From Halieaceae bacterium (lineage in GTDB: Bacteria; Pseudomonadota; Gammaproteobacteria; Pseudomonadales; Halieaceae), in the NCBI GenBank assembly GCA_902520195.1, contig CABYND010000002.1, positions 62,001 through 126,000 on the forward strand: a stretch of 64,000 nt of DNA, read 5' to 3'. The translations under genes and the position numbers were made by a program. The notes under the pieces were generated by a model that was not told where the DNA came from, ran no database searches, and saw only the letters and a list, made by a program, of their open reading frames with translations. This document shows, in pieces, positions 33,512 through 41,859 of this stretch. Every line of letters begins with the position of its first letter. The first letter of the stretch is position 1.

Positions 33512-35041
33512 TTACTCGGCGCGTTCGTATAGCTGCTCCATCAATTGATCGATGGTAAAGGTCGCAGGGCGCTGACGGGGCGGATACACCTTCAGCGTCT
33601 CAAGAAAACCCTGTAGCTGCACCCGCGCCATCGTCAAACGCGGCAGTGCTGTGCGCACCCACCAGTCGTTGTAAGTGTTGGAGTGCTCGTCGGCCCGTTC
33701 GAAAGGGTCGCGCCGTAAATGGAACACCTTGGGAATCCGCAGCGTTTGAAATTGCTCTCGCCACACATCAAATTCCTTGGCGCGCTGTTCGGCAAAGACG
33801 ACCTTCCAGTCGCCAACCCGCATCGCGGTCAGTAACCCATCGTCGCTCCAATAGTAAAAGGTATTCCGTGGGCCGCGGTCAGCTTCACCCGTGAAGTAAG
33901 GCAGGAAATCATAGCCATCCAAGTGGTTATGATAGTCACGGCCATTGATGCTCACGCCGGCCTTCAGTTCTTCGGTCACCGTCGGTCGACCCGCCGCAGT
34001 CATCAGCGTGGGCACCCAGTCTTCGTGCGACATCATGTCGTTCAGAATCGTGCCCGCGGGGATCTTGCCCGGCCAACGAATCATGGCTGGCACCCGGAAA
34101 CCCCCTTCCCAGTTGGTGTTCTTCTCGCTTCTAAAAGGCGTAATCGCCGCATCGGGCCAAGTGTTAAAGTGCGGCCCGTTGTCGGTGCTGTAAAAAACGA
34201 TTGTGTTATCCGCGATGCCGAGCTCATCGAGCTGATCCAGCAATCGGCCGACCAGATTGTCGTGACCCACCATGGCGTCGTTATAAAACCCCTGACCGGA
34301 CAAGCCCTCTTCCTCTTTCGGGGTATGCGTCCAAAAATGCATGCGAGTGGAGTTAAACCAAACGAAGAAAGGCTTATCATCCGCCACCGCGCGCTGAATA
34401 AACTGCTGGGCGCTGTCGAGGAACTCAAGATCGACCGTCTCCATGCGCTTTTTGTTGAGCGGTCCGGTATCCGTTACGCGACCGTCGGCAAAGCTGTGGA
34501 CGACTCCGCGGGGCCCAAAGCGCTCACGAAAAGCCGGGGTCTGGGGGTAGTCCGGATCCTCAGGTTCCTCCTCGGCATTCAAGTGGTAGAGGTTGCCGAA
34601 GAACTCGTCAAAACCGTGCTCGGTAGGCAAGAACTCGTTGCGGTCCCCTAGGTGGTTCTTGCCGAACTGACCCGTAGCGTAGCCTTGTTCTTTTAGGAGC
34701 GTGGCGAGGGTCACATCTTCAGGCCGGATGCCCAGATCAGCGCCCGGCACACCCACCTTCGTTAGACCTGTGCGAATCGGGGACTGTCCGGTAATAAAGG
34801 CAGAGCGTCCCGCAGTGCAGCTTTGCTGCCCATAGTAGTCGGTGAACTTGGCGCCCTCGTCAGCAATACGATCAATGTTAGGGGTTTGGTAGCCCATCAT
34901 GCCCATGTTGTTGGTGGACAAATTCCAGAAACCGATATCGTCACCCCAAATCACCAAAATATTGGGACGCTCCATAGCGCCTGCCTCGGCGCTGAACCAC
35001 CCGATCAGTAAGACAACCACCTGCAAAATCTGACGCAACAT
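33512..35041 (-). CDS. Exported arylsulfatase (type I sulfatase)
   Basis: A periplasmic sulfatase of 509 residues that hydrolyses sulfate esters. After a signal peptide (QILQVVVLLIGWFSAEAGA), the metal-binding DD pair is at 34-35 (ILVIWGDDIGFWN). The formylglycine site is C75-T-A-G-R79 (QQSCTAGRSAFITG), of the Cys type that needs a formylglycine-generating enzyme or AtsB. GQFGKNHLGD, FYSTDNGPHFN and WEGGFRVPAMIRWPGKI are conserved sulfatase blocks. No maturase is encoded in the window. Marine sulfated polysaccharides or arylsulfates are possible substrates. Confidence 0.92.
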   Translation of the reverse strand: MLRQILQVVVLLIGWFSAEAGAMERPNILVIWGDDIGFWNLSTNNMGMMGYQTPNIDRIADEGAKFTDYYGQQSCTAGRSAFITGQSPIRTGLTKVGVPGADLGIRPEDVTLATLLKEQGYATGQFGKNHLGDRNEFLPTEHGFDEFFGNLYHLNAEEEPEDPDYPQTPAFRERFGPRGVVHSFADGRVTDTGPLNKKRMETVDLEFLDSAQQFIQRAVADDKPFFVWFNSTRMHFWTHTPKEEEGLSGQGFYNDAMVGHDNLVGRLLDQLDELGIADNTIVFYSTDNGPHFNTWPDAAITPFRSEKNTNWEGGFRVPAMIRWPGKIPAGTILNDMMSHEDWVPTLMTAAGRPTVTEELKAGVSINGRDYHNHLDGYDFLPYFTGEADRGPRNTFYYWSDDGLLTAMRVGDWKVVFAEQRAKEFDVWREQFQTLRIPKVFHLRRDPFERADEHSNTYNDWWVRTALPRLTMARVQLQGFLETLKVYPPRQRPATFTIDQLMEQLYERAE

Positions 35042-35165
35042 GCATCCCCCTGAAGTGACTTTGTTATTGGGAAGGGGCGCAAGATTAACCCAACCGGTAA
35101 CAATAGGCGATGCGGACAGCCCCTTTTAGGGGGCTTATAGTGCGGCTTGTTCTGGAGGACTCGTC

Positions 35166-35777
35166 ATGGGATCAGTGGTGTTCAAAGGGCAGTCGGTGCG
35201 TCCCGTAAAAGTGGTATGCGTAGGCAAAAACTACGCCGCCCATATCGAGGAAATGGCAACAGTCCCCGCCGAGAACATGGTCGTGTTTATGAAACCGGCG
35301 ACGTCAATTGGCACTGAGTTGTTCGCGGCACTTGATGAGACGCTGCACTATGAGGGAGAAATTTGCCTCCTGATGCAGGGGGGGGAAGTCGCAGGCGTCG
35401 GCTTTGGTCTGGATCTCACCAAACGTGAGACCCAGGCAAAGCTGAAAACCGCTGGGCTGCCTTGGGAGCGCAGCAAAGCGTTCACCGGCTCGGCATTGTT
35501 CAGCGAGTTTGCCGCAGCACCCAAGGACCTCTCTCAACTTGGCGTGGAACTGGTGGTCGACCATGCCGTGCGACAAAAGGGCGATGTCAACCTCATGCTT
35601 TACCCGCCCGACGTGATTCTCAAAGAGCCCAATCAGTTTCTGGTTCTGGAAGATTTCGACATCGTAATGACCGGCACGCCAGCAGGCGTGGGTGCGATCC
35701 AGGCGGGCGAACGGTTCTGCGGGCGGGTGTTCCATGGTGAGCAGGAACTGGTCAGCGCCGAGTGGCTGGCCCAGTAA
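35166..35777 (+). CDS. Fumarylacetoacetate hydrolase (FAH) family protein
   Basis: A cytoplasmic FAH-fold enzyme of 203 residues, with GGAGG 8 bp before the ATG. Motifs: VVCVGKNYAAHIEEM, FMKPATSIG, LHYEGEICLLMQGG (metal-binding Glu pair), KAFTGSALFSEF, VMTGTPAGVGAIQAGE. This fits the short YcgM/acylpyruvase-oxaloacetate decarboxylase (FAHD1-like) branch. The exact activity (acylpyruvate hydrolysis, oxaloacetate decarboxylation or tautomerase) cannot be told from sequence. Confidence 0.9.
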   Translation: MGSVVFKGQSVRPVKVVCVGKNYAAHIEEMATVPAENMVVFMKPATSIGTELFAALDETLHYEGEICLLMQGGEVAGVGFGLDLTKRETQAKLKTAGLPWERSKAFTGSALFSEFAAAPKDLSQLGVELVVDHAVRQKGDVNLMLYPPDVILKEPNQFLVLEDFDIVMTGTPAGVGAIQAGERFCGRVFHGEQELVSAEWLAQ

Positions 35778-35856
35778 GCTCGATGAATTTTCTGTTTCAG
35801 TGATTGTCACGCGCTGGCTTTTTCAGTAACGTCGAAAAAACCAGTGAGCGAAACCC

Positions 35857-36408
35857 ATGCAAGCTATACTCAAGCTGGACGTGTCAGGTCAACCCCGAGG
35901 ATGGCTGACATTGAACGAGGCGGTGACCGCCTACGCCCGCGGTGATGTTCTGTATGGCATCGGCGAATCCCTCCCCCCGGTATTCGGGGGCATCCAACGC
36001 CTCACGGGCATTCGCTCAGAAATTATCCTGCAACCGATTGTCGCGCTCGAAGGGCGGGTGATGAACCACTTCACGCCGCCGCTATGTAACCGCACGCTGT
36101 TTCGGCGCGATGATCATCGCTGCCTTTATTGCGGGGGTCAGTTCAGCCGCAGTGAACTCACGCGGGATCATGTCGTGCCCATTTCTCGCGGCGGCAGCGA
36201 CAGATGGGAAAACGTGGTCGCGGCCTGCAAACGCTGCAACTGGCTGAAAGATTGCCAGACGCCTGAAGAGGCCCACATGCCTCTTCTTGCCGTGCCCTTC
36301 AGGCCCAACACTTACGAGTGGCATTTTCTAGCCAAGGAGCGGGTCCTAGCGGATCAGATGGAGTATCTCTCTCAGCAGTTCAAGGCCGAGCGAGACTGGG
36401 CCAACTAA
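35857..36408 (+). CDS. HNH endonuclease family protein
   Basis: A 183-residue protein with a C-terminal HNH nuclease domain. Zinc-binding CLYCGGQF and CKRCNWLK flank the core TRDHVVPISRGGSDRWENVVAAC, which carries the His, Asn and His positions. The first ~80 residues (LKLDVSGQPRGWLTLNEAVTAYARGDVLYG) match the N-terminal part found in many stand-alone proteobacterial HNH proteins. The role is unknown. There are no restriction or phage genes nearby, so a chromosomal housekeeping or defence role remains open. Confidence 0.87.
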   Translation: MQAILKLDVSGQPRGWLTLNEAVTAYARGDVLYGIGESLPPVFGGIQRLTGIRSEIILQPIVALEGRVMNHFTPPLCNRTLFRRDDHRCLYCGGQFSRSELTRDHVVPISRGGSDRWENVVAACKRCNWLKDCQTPEEAHMPLLAVPFRPNTYEWHFLAKERVLADQMEYLSQQFKAERDWAN

Positions 36409-36614
36409 CCCTACTCCAAAGCCCTTTTACCCCAATACACGACCTCCCCTGTAGCGACACTCGGTAGCAGTGGTGATCGGTCACGCGACCCTTCGCGTAC
36501 GAATAGCGTTGCTCGCTGCTCGCGCTTTCTGTCAATAAATTGCATTGAGTGTCGGGTACGCTAGACGCGTAGAAGCTTGGCGTGACGCGATTTTGCAAAG
36601 GAACCCTGACCCCT

Positions 36615-37133
36615 GTGGCCACCGATAAGATCATTTCACTGATTGGTATGCCGGGTAGCGGCAAAAGCACCATCGGCACCGCCTTGGCCGCGCGGTTGGA
36701 TCTTGAGCTGGTGGATGCGGACGGCCTGATCGAGGCGCAGGAAGGCCAGTCACTTCAAGAAATCATGGATGGCAGGGGCAACGCGACGTTCCGGGCCATC
36801 GAGGAGCAGGTATTAACTGGCATGCCCCTATTCCCTTCGGTGATCTCTACCGGCGGCTCCGTGGTCTACAGCGAGGCCATCATGGCCAGGCTCAGCGCTG
36901 CCTCTATCGTGGTGTACCTGCGCGCGCAATTCGACACGATTGAGTACCGCGTATCCCTCGCACCCCAACGTGGCATCGCCGCCGAGGGCGAGCAAACCCT
37001 TCATGACCTCTACGAGGAGCGGGTGCCCCTCTACGAGCGATACGGTGAAATCGTGATCGACTGCGATGACGCAACGCCTGACGAGATCGTCGAGACCATC
37101 GCCGCGCAATTGAGCGGACGCTCACCCACTTAG
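36615..37133 (+). CDS. aroK: Shikimate kinase
   Basis: Phosphorylates shikimate at the 3-OH in aromatic amino acid synthesis. The Walker A motif is GMPGSGKST near residue 12. The shikimate-binding DADGLIE follows, with an Arg in GRGNATFRAIEE and the STGGSVV loop. The LID arginine lies in VSLAPQRGI. I use GTG at 36615 (172 residues), preceded by AAAGGA 12 bases earlier; a GTG at 36582 would add 11 residues. aroB is not adjacent, unlike the usual aroK-aroB order, so this could be a second (AroL-like) kinase. Confidence 0.83.
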   Translation: MATDKIISLIGMPGSGKSTIGTALAARLDLELVDADGLIEAQEGQSLQEIMDGRGNATFRAIEEQVLTGMPLFPSVISTGGSVVYSEAIMARLSAASIVVYLRAQFDTIEYRVSLAPQRGIAAEGEQTLHDLYEERVPLYERYGEIVIDCDDATPDEIVETIAAQLSGRSPT

Positions 37134-37364
37134 AAGCCGCCTTCTAAGCGATGCGGTTACTGATACGCCACCGGCTGTTGGGTAAACAACCAACTACTTG
37201 CGCCAACCTGCGTTGCGCGTTATTAGAGCAAAATCGTCAGGGGGAACTGGCCTTTATACATCCAAAACAAGCACGGCATTTAGCTTAATTTGTTATTTGC
37301 GATATACCCCTTCAGACCAAAAAATTTCTTGTGACCTGAATAACACTGCGCTCTGATGGCGCTA

Positions 37365-37391
37365 ACCAGCGGCCGTCGCTGGTCTTTTGTT
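37365..37391 (+). promoter_or_regulatory. Hairpin and T-rich stretch in the leader of the next gene
   Basis: ACCAGCG (37365-37371), a 5-nt loop, then CGCTGGT (37377-37383) and CTTTTGTT. It ends just over 20 bp before the start codon and just ahead of GGGAGG. It may be an attenuator-like terminator or a structure that gates the ribosome binding site. The remaining 280-bp interval after aroK holds no gene. Confidence 0.35.
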
Positions 37392-37413
37392 CAGGATCAT
37401 CGGGAGGTGATTT

Positions 37414-37644
37414 ATGGGTGAGAGAGATACCACTGCGGTAACGGAAGAACCGGCCGAGGAGTTTTTTGAGCCGGGTATGAGCGAACTGGCAGAAGAGGAC
37501 TTTGAGTCACTGGATTTTGCCGAGGCGGTCACCGAAAAAGCGCTGAAAGCAGCGAAGCGTCGACGGGCTGAGGAGCGCCTGGAGATGCTGAGACTGCGAG
37601 AAGAGCTCGGCGATTACGACCTCGATTTCGGCGAAGAACTCTGA
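37414..37644 (+). CDS. Small acidic protein, PA3496-like
   Basis: A 76-residue protein with a strong ribosome binding site (GGGAGGTG). The N-terminal half is very acidic and the C-terminal half is a charged helix (AKRRRAEERLEMLRLREELGDYDLDFGEEL). The helix pattern RRxxEExLExxRLREEL followed by aspartates resembles the PA3496 family, described as putative envelope-integrity proteins. The match is from memory of the pattern, so the family name is tentative. A leader hairpin precedes it. Confidence 0.6.
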   Translation: MGERDTTAVTEEPAEEFFEPGMSELAEEDFESLDFAEAVTEKALKAAKRRRAEERLEMLRLREELGDYDLDFGEEL

Positions 37645-37657
37645 GTCAGACGGGCCC

Positions 37658-38506
37658 TTAGGCACTTTCGGTCTGGTCACGAATTTCCTGCTGCCACTCG
37701 AAGACGTTGAGCTCAATAAAAACGAAGGCGAACAGCCAGAGCGCGGCGTCCCAGAAGTCCAGGAAATCGCCCTTGAAGCCCCAATAAATCGCTGCCACCA
37801 CCAGCGTGGTGTAGAGCACGACCTTCAGACTGTTGGCGAGACGCGCCATCGGTCGGGAGCCGGCTCCCCATCGAGTCAGTAATCTCACTTCGATCTCCAA
37901 CAAGATCACCACCAGAATCCATGCAGCAGAATTAATGACGTCCACCAGCGCCAGTCTCTGACCTTTAAGTAATCCTGCGGGCGAGGCGATCACCCGGTCT
38001 AGACCGATAACAAGCCTCGTATCGGCGCCAAACTGACCGCAGTTCTCGGCCGTGAGCGATACAAAATCATCGAGCTTGACCATGTAGGACCAGCCTTCAT
38101 TGACCCGCGCACAGGTCTCTCCGACCAAGAGCTCACTGGGCAACAATGTAAGCCACTCCCCAAAGTAACCGAGAAACGCAACCACGATTGCTGCAGTACA
38201 CAGCATGCGCATACCGTGAATGCCAAAACGCAGGAGGCCCTTTAAGCGTTCGTCGGGAATGACTGCTGTTTCCAGCTCAAACAGGAGTAACAAGATGACC
38301 CAGGCGAGAGTATCCAACGTGGCGGAAAAAAGTTGCGCCCTCATCACCACATCTTCGCCGCTCGCGATGGCAAATCGCGCGCTGCTGATCTCTTCCGAGA
38401 GAAATAAAAAGATATTCAACGACAGTAGCGCATAGGTGAGATATTTCACCCAACGAAAAATCTGATAACCGAGGTCCGAATCCGTCACGCGCAATAGCCG
38501 AAACAC
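37658..38506 (-). CDS. Multi-spanning membrane protein, unknown function
   Basis: A 282-residue protein with about six hydrophobic segments: YLTYALLSLNIFLFL, LAWVILLLLFELE, CTAAIVVAFLGYFGEWL, AAWILVVILLEIEV, VVLYTTLVVAAIYWGF and AALWLFAFVFIELNVFEW. A soluble loop of about 60 residues between the third and fourth holds two cysteines (GETCARV, ENCGQFG), probably periplasmic and disulfide-linked. Recurrent Glu residues at helix ends (LLFELE, LLEIEV, FIELNVFEW) hint at an internal repeat. I do not recognise the family. It is on the puuA strand, 27 bp after the puuA stop. Confidence 0.75.
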   Translation of the reverse strand: MFRLLRVTDSDLGYQIFRWVKYLTYALLSLNIFLFLSEEISSARFAIASGEDVVMRAQLFSATLDTLAWVILLLLFELETAVIPDERLKGLLRFGIHGMRMLCTAAIVVAFLGYFGEWLTLLPSELLVGETCARVNEGWSYMVKLDDFVSLTAENCGQFGADTRLVIGLDRVIASPAGLLKGQRLALVDVINSAAWILVVILLEIEVRLLTRWGAGSRPMARLANSLKVVLYTTLVVAAIYWGFKGDFLDFWDAALWLFAFVFIELNVFEWQQEIRDQTESA

Positions 38507-38533
38507 AATCGGGGCAGTCTTGCTTGCACCGCG

Positions 38534-39964
38534 TTATACCTGAAGGAGCAGGTGCTCGCGCTCCCAGGAGCTGATCACGCGGTTGAACTCTTCGAACTCA
38601 TCGAGCTTCACTGCAGCGTATGCGCGCATAAAGAGCTCGCCAATCATGGCCTGTAGCTCAGGGGTGTTGTTCAATTTTCGCACGCCCTCTTCCAGCGTCC
38701 GGGCAACACCAACACTGTCCTCGTTAGCAGTACCCTGATGCGGTTCTGTGGGTTGCAAATGCTGGCGCATGCCCAAAAGACCGCTGGCCAAGGTCGCCGT
38801 GATTGCCAGATACGGATTGGCATCCACACCCGGGAAACGATTTTCAATCCGGAGGTTCGCCGGATCGGAATTCGGCACCCGGAATGCGGTGGTGCGGTTA
38901 TCAAAGCCCCAACTCAAGTTGATCGGTGCCGAGATATCGGGCGCAAGGCGACGGTATGAGTTCACGTTAGGCGCATAGAAGCTGATGAGCTCGGGCGTGT
39001 ACCGCTGCAGGCCACCCATGAACTCCATCATCGCCTGGCTCGGCTGACCATCGTCGGTGGCAAAGATATTTTTGCCCGTCTCCGAGTCAATCACGCTCTG
39101 GTGAATATGCATGGCCGAACCTGGCTCGCGCTGCATGGGCTTTGCCATGAACGTCGCGTACATGTTGTATCGCTGTGCGGTCTCGCGAACCGTGCGCTTG
39201 AAGACAAAGACCTGGTCTGCTATCGCCAGCGGGTCGCCGTGATTGAAGTTGATCTCCAACTGGGCGGCGCCGTTCTCATGAATCAGCGTATCGACATCCA
39301 GCTGCTGCTGGTCTGCAAAGTCGTACATGTCCTCAACAAAATCCTCAAACTCTGCAACGGCATCGATGCTGTAGGAGAGACGTGCGACCTCGCGGCGACC
39401 CGAACGGCCTTTGGGCGGCATCAGCTCATAGTCGGGGTCGGTGTTTTTGTTGACCAGATAGAACTCCACCTCGGGCGCCACCACCGGTTTGAGACCGGCC
39501 TCTTCATAGAGCCCCAGCACATAACGCAGCACGTTACGAGTCGACAGCGGATGCGGCTCGCCATCGGCCTTGTAGCAATCGGCAATAACCTGCCCGGTGG
39601 GCTCACGGCCCCAGGGCACCAATCTCAAGGTAGAGGCATCGGGTCTGAGCAACATGTCAGTATCGGTTGGCTCAACGAAATCCCAGTGGTCGTCGGTGTA
39701 CTCACCGGTCACAGTCTGCACCATGATGGATTCGGGTAGTTTGATTTCCCGATCCGCAGTGAATTGATGCGCCGGTATAAATTTGCCACGGGCATTGCCC
39801 GTCATGTCGGGAACGAGGCATTCCACCTCGGAGATTTTATGCTCTTTCAGCCACGCCTCAATGGTGGCTATATCAGCAGAAGGCACCTGCGAAGCGTCAT
39901 TCGCGCCCTCAGGACTGTACGCACCTGCTTGATTGGATGCCGTGTTATGGTTCGGCTCACTCAT
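38534..39964 (-). CDS. puuA: Glutamine synthetase-fold gamma-glutamylputrescine synthetase
   Basis: Ligates glutamate to putrescine (PuuA), the first step in the gamma-glutamyl putrescine route. The frame is open further upstream, but the ATG at 39964 (476 residues) leaves room for a divergent promoter. A GS N-terminal domain (LKEHKISEVECLVPDMTGNARGKF) precedes the catalytic domain: VVAPEVEFYLV, LIHENGAAQLEINFNHGD, ATFMAKPMQREPGSAMHIHQS and the NSYRRLAPD / RIENRFPGVDANPYLAI blocks. The C-terminal region lacks the regulatory Tyr adenylylation site, as expected for PuuA. The putative oxidase puuB is divergent next to it. Confidence 0.87.
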   Translation of the reverse strand: MSEPNHNTASNQAGAYSPEGANDASQVPSADIATIEAWLKEHKISEVECLVPDMTGNARGKFIPAHQFTADREIKLPESIMVQTVTGEYTDDHWDFVEPTDTDMLLRPDASTLRLVPWGREPTGQVIADCYKADGEPHPLSTRNVLRYVLGLYEEAGLKPVVAPEVEFYLVNKNTDPDYELMPPKGRSGRREVARLSYSIDAVAEFEDFVEDMYDFADQQQLDVDTLIHENGAAQLEINFNHGDPLAIADQVFVFKRTVRETAQRYNMYATFMAKPMQREPGSAMHIHQSVIDSETGKNIFATDDGQPSQAMMEFMGGLQRYTPELISFYAPNVNSYRRLAPDISAPINLSWGFDNRTTAFRVPNSDPANLRIENRFPGVDANPYLAITATLASGLLGMRQHLQPTEPHQGTANEDSVGVARTLEEGVRKLNNTPELQAMIGELFMRAYAAVKLDEFEEFNRVISSWEREHLLLQV

Positions 39965-40040
39965 AACGCCCCGCGGGCAGCTCAACAAGCGCACAGTATC
40001 GGATGGCGTCTCAATACCGGCAAGCGGCATAATGCCATCC
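39965..40040. promoter_or_regulatory. Divergent puuA/puuB control region
   Basis: Only 76 bp separate the two proposed start codons, so both genes must be controlled from here or from inside the opposing 5' ends. No clear sigma-70 pair or operator palindrome was found, and no PuuR-type regulator gene is near. Confidence 0.3.
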
Positions 40041-41348
40041 ATGAATGACCGAATCGCCGGCCATACAGCAGGGAAATACCCCGATAGCTGGTATGCCGCC
40101 ACAGCGCCGCTTCTGCCCTCGTTCCCGTCTTTAGAAGGCGAGGAAACTGCCGATGTGTGCGTGATTGGCGGCGGCTACACCGGCCTCTCTGCGGCCCTGC
40201 ACCTGAAGAAAAAGGGCTACGACGTGGTGCTCTTGGAGACCCAGCGGGTTGGCTGGGGCGCCTCGGGCCGAAATGGCGGGCATGTCGGCACCGGCCAAAG
40301 GGCGGATCAAGCCAGCATCGAAAAATGGGTCGGGTTGGAGGCCGCCAAGGGTCTCTGGCAACTCGGGCTCGACGCGGTAGAGAAAGTCTGCGAGTTGATC
40401 GACGAGCACCAGATTGACTGCGAGCTGGGTTCCGGGAACCTGCACTTGGCCGCCAAGCCAAGCCACGCCGGAGAACTGCAGGAGGAGCTCGAGCACCTCG
40501 AGTCTCAATACGGTTACCAGCAGCTCTCGTACCTGTCACCTGACGCGGTGGCAGAACTAACCACCGCCCAAGGTTTCTATGGCGCTTTACTGGATAACGG
40601 TTGCCGACACCTGCACCCACTAAAATATGCCGTGGGGTTAGCGCGGGCCGCAGCCCAGGCAGGCGTCAGAATCTACGAGCACAGCCGTGCTCAGCCGGCA
40701 CCTAACGGCCAGTCTGGCGAAGTCAAAACTGCGCAGGGCCATGTGAAATCACAACACGTGGTGCTCGGATGCAATGCCTACCTCGGCAAACTCATACCTC
40801 GGCTGGCCGGCAACATCATGCCCATCAATAACTTCGTGATCGCCACCGAGCCCCTGCCCTCCCATCTGCTGCCACGAATCAACCGCGACAACCTGTCGAT
40901 GTCCGACACGCTGTTCGTCATCAATTACTGGAAGCTTTCTGAGGACGGCCGCATGCTCTTCGGTGGCGGAGAAAACTACTCGAGCCGCTTCCCGCGAGAC
41001 ATCAAGGCCTTCGTGCGGCCCCATATGCTCAATATCTATCCGGAGCTTGAGGAGATCGACGTGGAGTATGGCTGGGGTGGCGCCGTGGGTATCACAATGA
41101 ATCGCATGCCAGACTTTGGACGCATAGGTGAACATCTGTGGTACGCCCAAGGCTTCTCGGGTCATGGGGTCCCCACTGCGACCATGGCGGGGCATTTGCT
41201 GGCGGAAGCCATAGATGGCAATACCAGCGGTTTTGACCTGATGGCGTCAGTGCCGACCCAAGGCTTCCCTGGTGGCACGCTGCTGCGTTGGCCGGGTCTT
41301 GTGGCAGGGATGTTGTTCTACAGCTTGCGGGACAAGCTGGGTCGCTAG
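40041..41348 (+). CDS. puuB: FAD-dependent gamma-glutamylputrescine oxidase
   Basis: A DAO-family flavoprotein of 435 residues (start ATG 40041). The FAD dinucleotide motif is [16 protein letters not shown] near 40-55, then [23 protein letters not shown], typical of PuuB/ordL-type amine oxidases. The C-terminal ATG-like segment is [20 protein letters not shown] and the end has [17 protein letters not shown]. In the Puu pathway it oxidises gamma-glutamylputrescine to the aldehyde. Paired divergently with puuA. Its 3' end overlaps the antisense ubiquitin-like gene by about 100 bp. Confidence 0.87.
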   Translation: MNDRIAGHTAGKYPDSWYAATAPLLPSFPSLEGEETADVCVIGGGYTGLSAALHLKKKGYDVVLLETQRVGWGASGRNGGHVGTGQRADQASIEKWVGLEAAKGLWQLGLDAVEKVCELIDEHQIDCELGSGNLHLAAKPSHAGELQEELEHLESQYGYQQLSYLSPDAVAELTTAQGFYGALLDNGCRHLHPLKYAVGLARAAAQAGVRIYEHSRAQPAPNGQSGEVKTAQGHVKSQHVVLGCNAYLGKLIPRLAGNIMPINNFVIATEPLPSHLLPRINRDNLSMSDTLFVINYWKLSEDGRMLFGGGENYSSRFPRDIKAFVRPHMLNIYPELEEIDVEYGWGGAVGITMNRMPDFGRIGEHLWYAQGFSGHGVPTATMAGHLLAEAIDGNTSGFDLMASVPTQGFPGGTLLRWPGLVAGMLFYSLRDKLGR

Positions 41349-41732
41349 CACTCTCGCCCGCCATCTGAGCGCCAGCAAACCAAGCACTAGTGCAGCCAGA
41401 GCGGGTGCCGGTAACGTGGGGACCGGAACACTGGGCGGGCCTAGCAGCACCAGGTGCAACGTGGAGTCTTTCTGAATGTTGTAGCCGGAGAGGGTCCGGC
41501 CAGCCTCCAATATCTTGGCTGCAAACACTAGCTTTATTCTGCCTGCGAGAATGCCCTCTTGGTCCTGAATCTTGGCTTTAACATTCTCGATGCTATCCGA
41601 CGGCTCCACCTCGAGGGTGATGGTCTTGCCCATGAGCGTCTTCACGAATATCTGCATAGCCAGCGCATCGAGCGGAGCCAGCAATAAAACACTCAGCGTA
41701 AGACTCGCACTGAAAGTCGATATGCGCCTCAT
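41247..41732 (-). CDS. Exported ubiquitin homologue with a PEP/IPTL-CTERM-like tail
   Basis: A 161-residue pre-protein. Residues 1-25 form a signal peptide (core [16 protein letters not shown]) whose predicted cut leaves Met1 of ubiquitin as the mature N-terminus. Residues 26-96 match eukaryotic ubiquitin positions 1-71 at 56 of 71 positions, gap-free. K6, K11, K27, K29, K48, K63, L8, H68 and V70 are kept; K33 is Gln and I44 is Val. Positions 37-42 (normally PPDQQR) read LAGRIK. The LRLRGG end is absent: [15 protein letters not shown] follows, then a hydrophobic run ([12 protein letters not shown]) and RWRAR, a layout like PEP-CTERM or IPTL-CTERM sorting signals. About 31 more residues continue antisense to puuB. 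No E1, E2, E3 or exosortase gene lies nearby. It is probably of eukaryotic origin by transfer; the role is unknown. Confidence 0.88.
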   Translation of the reverse strand: MRRISTFSASLTLSVLLLAPLDALAMQIFVKTLMGKTITLEVEPSDSIENVKAKIQDQEGILAGRIKLVFAAKILEAGRTLSGYNIQKDSTLHLVLLGPPSVPVPTLPAPALAALVLGLLALRWRARVLATQLVPQAVEQHPCHKTRPTQQRATREALGRH

Positions 41733-41859
41733 GGGGAGGACGTCTCTTCAGCTGCGCTCCTGTTGGGGCTGGATTTACCGCCACAGTTTGGACAGTATGT
41801 CACAGCGTCAAAGCGGTATCGGCGGTGTGACACATCTCTTTGCAAACTGCGAGGACAAC

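Noticed and set aside
33923-34651. 242-codon plus-strand frame opposite the sulfatase
   Set aside because: Shadow of conserved sulfatase blocks.
39101-39739. 212-codon plus-strand frame opposite puuA
   Set aside because: Shadow of the glutamine synthetase catalytic domain.
41247-41732. Ubiquitin sequence as eukaryotic contamination
   Set aside because: The frame is continuous with a bacterial signal peptide and a CTERM-like tail, and it is embedded between bacterial genes, which contamination would not produce.
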